A stretch of 64,000 nucleotides of DNA. It comes from Leishmania martiniquensis. Taxonomy: Eukaryota > Euglenozoa > Kinetoplastea > Trypanosomatida > Trypanosomatidae. The position numbers were made by a program, and so were the translations under genes. The notes beneath the pieces are model-generated. The model was not told the DNA's origin. It did not search any database and worked only from the letters and a program-made list of their open reading frames with translations. Shown here one piece after another: positions 61,587-64,000 of this stretch. The stretch covers positions 198,501 through 262,500 of the forward strand of contig NC_090162.1 of the NCBI RefSeq assembly GCF_017916325.1, written 5' to 3'. Every line of letters begins with the position of its first letter. Within the stretch, counting starts at the first letter, position 1.

Positions 61587-64000
61587 ACTGGGGTCGAGGG
61601 GCAAGCAAGCTGGGCGACCAACGCCATCGAGCCGGAACGGCGCCGTAGAGAGGGCGGGGCGGCCAACAAGGGAGAGAGAGAGTAGACGAGCGCAGCGCAT
61701 GTGCCTCTGGCGGTTTGGAAGCGGCGAGAATATCCTGTGAAGGGATACCGTGATCCTTAGTCGCTCCACTCATTACCCGAAGTAGCATCAGCTCCTCTTT
61801 CATGTACTATGCACCACTATGCATAAGCGGCCGCTATAGGTGTGCGAGGGGCTCTGTCCTCAGGCGCTCATGCGTGTATGCGTATGCTCCTCAGCATGCG
61901 TGTGTCCCTGCAAGGCCCCACACTAGCCGCCACACGCACATACGCACACAGATGCGCTTACACGCAACGCGGGCCCTTCTTCCTCTCTCTCACGCAAACA
62001 CGCGGGCACGTAGCCGCTCTCTTCTGTTCGTGATGTGCGTGGATCGTTTCACTCCCCCCGGCAAGCCCCTTCCTCCTTCCCCATTGGTCGTGCGCTCGGT
62101 GCTGCCTCTTTTGGAGGAGGCGGAGGGAAGGAGGCGCAGGTGCCCTCTTCTAGTGTGGTAGTATTTCTTTTTTTGTAGGTACACATGACGGTGCAGGAAA
62201 CCTCTGTGGAAACACCAAACATATGGACGAAAGAAAAGAGAACAACAAAAGGGAGGGGCAGAGAATTCGTGTGGGGAAGCGGCGGCAGGGGCGGCAGAAG
62301 GTGTCATCTACACTAAAGCTGAAGAGGAGAAAAAAAAGATGACAACCACAGAACCGGCGCTGCTCGCGGGAGGCGAGGGGTTGATTCTGTGCAGTCTCGT
62401 GAGTCGCAAGGGGTGCATGGCCGGGCAGGTGCGGAGAACCTGTGGGCGAATCTGTCTATTCGCAGGGCTTTTCGGTGTGTGTGTGTGGGGGGGAAGACGA
62501 CACTTCTGATACATTTTGCATGCTAACGGGCATCCAAATCAGGAGGTGTATGTATGCCCCCCCATCGTGGGGGATGCAGTAGAGGAGGTGCTTACAGTGC
62601 GCACGGCCTCGCCATCGTTCAGCAAAACGTGGATGCGAAACTTCTCCGCAAGCTCACCTCACTCAACTGTGCCGCGTCGATACTTTCCGTTGGCTCAACA
62701 AAAATGCAGCGAACTCCTCATCTCACCCCCGCCCCACTCCCCTCCTTCTTTGGGTACTCCGCCTCCCCCCTGTAACATGCCCTACTCGCCACATCTACAC
62801 ACACACACCTACATAAACTACATCCATGTGCACTCGAAGCGGACGTCTATTCAAAAGAGGGGAGACCAAAGCTGACAGACCCACAGCGGCAGCCTCTTGA
62901 CACAAGAACGAAAAAAGGGAGACGCTCTCGTATCACGCACGCACGGCGCGCACGAACCGCAGAATTGTTCTCTTGGTTCACACGAAGAGATCGCCTACTC
63001 CGCCCTCTTAATGGGGGTCTCTTTTCTTTTGCTCTGTCTCCTCTCTCTTATTTTTATTCTTTGCTGCCCTGTGCCAAGTGCGCGTGCTACGCTGACTGAT
63101 TGGCGTGTGCGCAAGCGTGCGCAGTGCCGTTTCTGCGTGTGTGCGGCCTGCACCTTCCGTTGTGCATAGCAGTCTTGCTGGTGTTTTTTTGTCGACCGCT
63201 CTCCTCCAGAGCCCCCTCCCTTATTCGTTTCACCTTATGCGCGTATCGCCAGTCTCTTTCTCTTCTTTCGTGCCACTCGCAAGGAGTATCCGCTCAACAG
63301 CTTCGCTCGGCTTCAGCGCCTGACTTATTTTTTTTCTCTCCGTCTTGCGGAGTGCGCCTTCTTCCATTCCTGTGCATAGCTCGATTACCTTTCCTTTTTG
63401 CCTTGGCGCACGTTTCTGCTCGTCCGCCTCACCCCACCCCTCTCCCTTCTCTTGTTGCCCTCGTCCCTCTTCAATCCGACGTCAGCGCCGCCGTCTCCTG
63501 TACCGCCTCTTGGGTGCTTTTTCGGCTACTTCGGCGCGTTTTTTGTTTCATTTTTTCTATTTTTTTCTCTTTGCTTTTTGTCGTCGCTGAACCCCTCCCC
63601 GTCCTCCACCCATCTGCGCCTCTTCTCCACTTTGGGTTGAGAGTGCCATCGGAGGCCCGGCAAAGCCACCCTTCGCGCTCTGCAGCAGTTATTACTGTGC
63701 TTTCCCCATCTTTGGCTGGCGATCGCCACCACGCACGAAAGGGCAGACGCTGCCTTCCCCCCCTCTGCATGTCAGTGTGTCAAAGCAACTCACTCAGTGT
63801 TCTTGCTCCCTTGCTTCGCTGCAGGCGACCGTCACTCACACAGCATATTCGATAACGAAGAATCGTACAGTCTTACAGCTCCTGCGACAGAGGTACCACG
63901 TTATCTTCGTTGTCTTCAGTTACCCGCACGCACACAGCTCCGCTCCTCCTACACCTCCCGCTGTCGATACGTCGAAGAAGTGGAAGAAAAAGAGGAAAAA
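61587..64000. other. Gene-free 3' end of the window
   Basis: No convincing gene is seen in 2.4 kb. After C/T-rich DNA (61850-62090) there is a notably purine-rich stretch on the + strand (about 62105-62500), then C/T-rich DNA again (62710-62775), and a very long pyrimidine-rich stretch at 63170-63640 that is probably spacer or splice-acceptor sequence for a gene beyond the window. The last 30 bases are purine-rich. Confidence 0.6.

Overview
This window is nuclear DNA of a trypanosomatid, most likely a Leishmania or close relative (Leishmaniinae). The coding sequences are GC-rich and intron-less, and every convincing gene lies on the + strand as one directional (polycistronic) gene cluster. 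Genes are separated by 0.6-3.9 kb of non-coding DNA rich in C/T tracts, CA/GT and TA microsatellites. Typical spliced-leader acceptors (a pyrimidine tract followed by the first AG) lie shortly upstream of many start codons. From memory, a GM6-type giant calpain-like gene followed by a CDC2-related kinase of the CRK6 type matches a block of Leishmania chromosome 27 and T. brucei chromosome 11; a synteny comparison would confirm this.

Layout. 1-3199: pyrimidine-rich non-coding DNA. 3200-20692: one giant gene (5830 aa) for a GM6-like calpain-like protein, with two calpain-like modules at the N terminus, about 59 degenerate repeats of about 67 aa, and a third calpain-like module at the C terminus. 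22493-23566: flagellar radial spoke protein 3. 25326-27089: unrecognised protein. 27969-28598: small four-helix amastin-like membrane protein, followed by a 3.9 kb gene-free stretch. 32455-33537: small subunit of replication factor C. 34632-35618: cyclin-dependent kinase (CRK). 37069-38772: RING plus PHD zinc-finger protein. 39563-41653: SMU1-like LisH/CTLH/WD40 protein. 42656-44479: dynein assembly factor DNAAF3-like. 46353-49271 and 50197-51588: charged helical or coiled-coil proteins. 53351-54766: multi-pass membrane protein. 55424-58102: large, probably mitochondrial protein. 59325-60278: small charged protein. 61083-61586: small two-helix membrane protein. 61587-64000: non-coding.

Functionally the cluster mixes flagellum/cytoskeleton genes (GM6-like calpain, radial spoke protein 3, DNAAF3-like factor, perhaps the two coiled-coil proteins) with nuclear housekeeping genes (RFC, CRK, RING-PHD, SMU1-like) and mitochondrial or membrane proteins. 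This is normal for trypanosomatid clusters, where neighbours are co-transcribed but not necessarily related in function. The most interesting object is the giant calpain-like gene. Its three protease-like modules are in different states of catalytic decay, with only the middle one keeping a Cys/His/Asn triad, and its repeat array contains a two-unit higher-order period. Start codons were placed at ATGs; five open frames extend upstream only through GTG or TTG codons and were trimmed.
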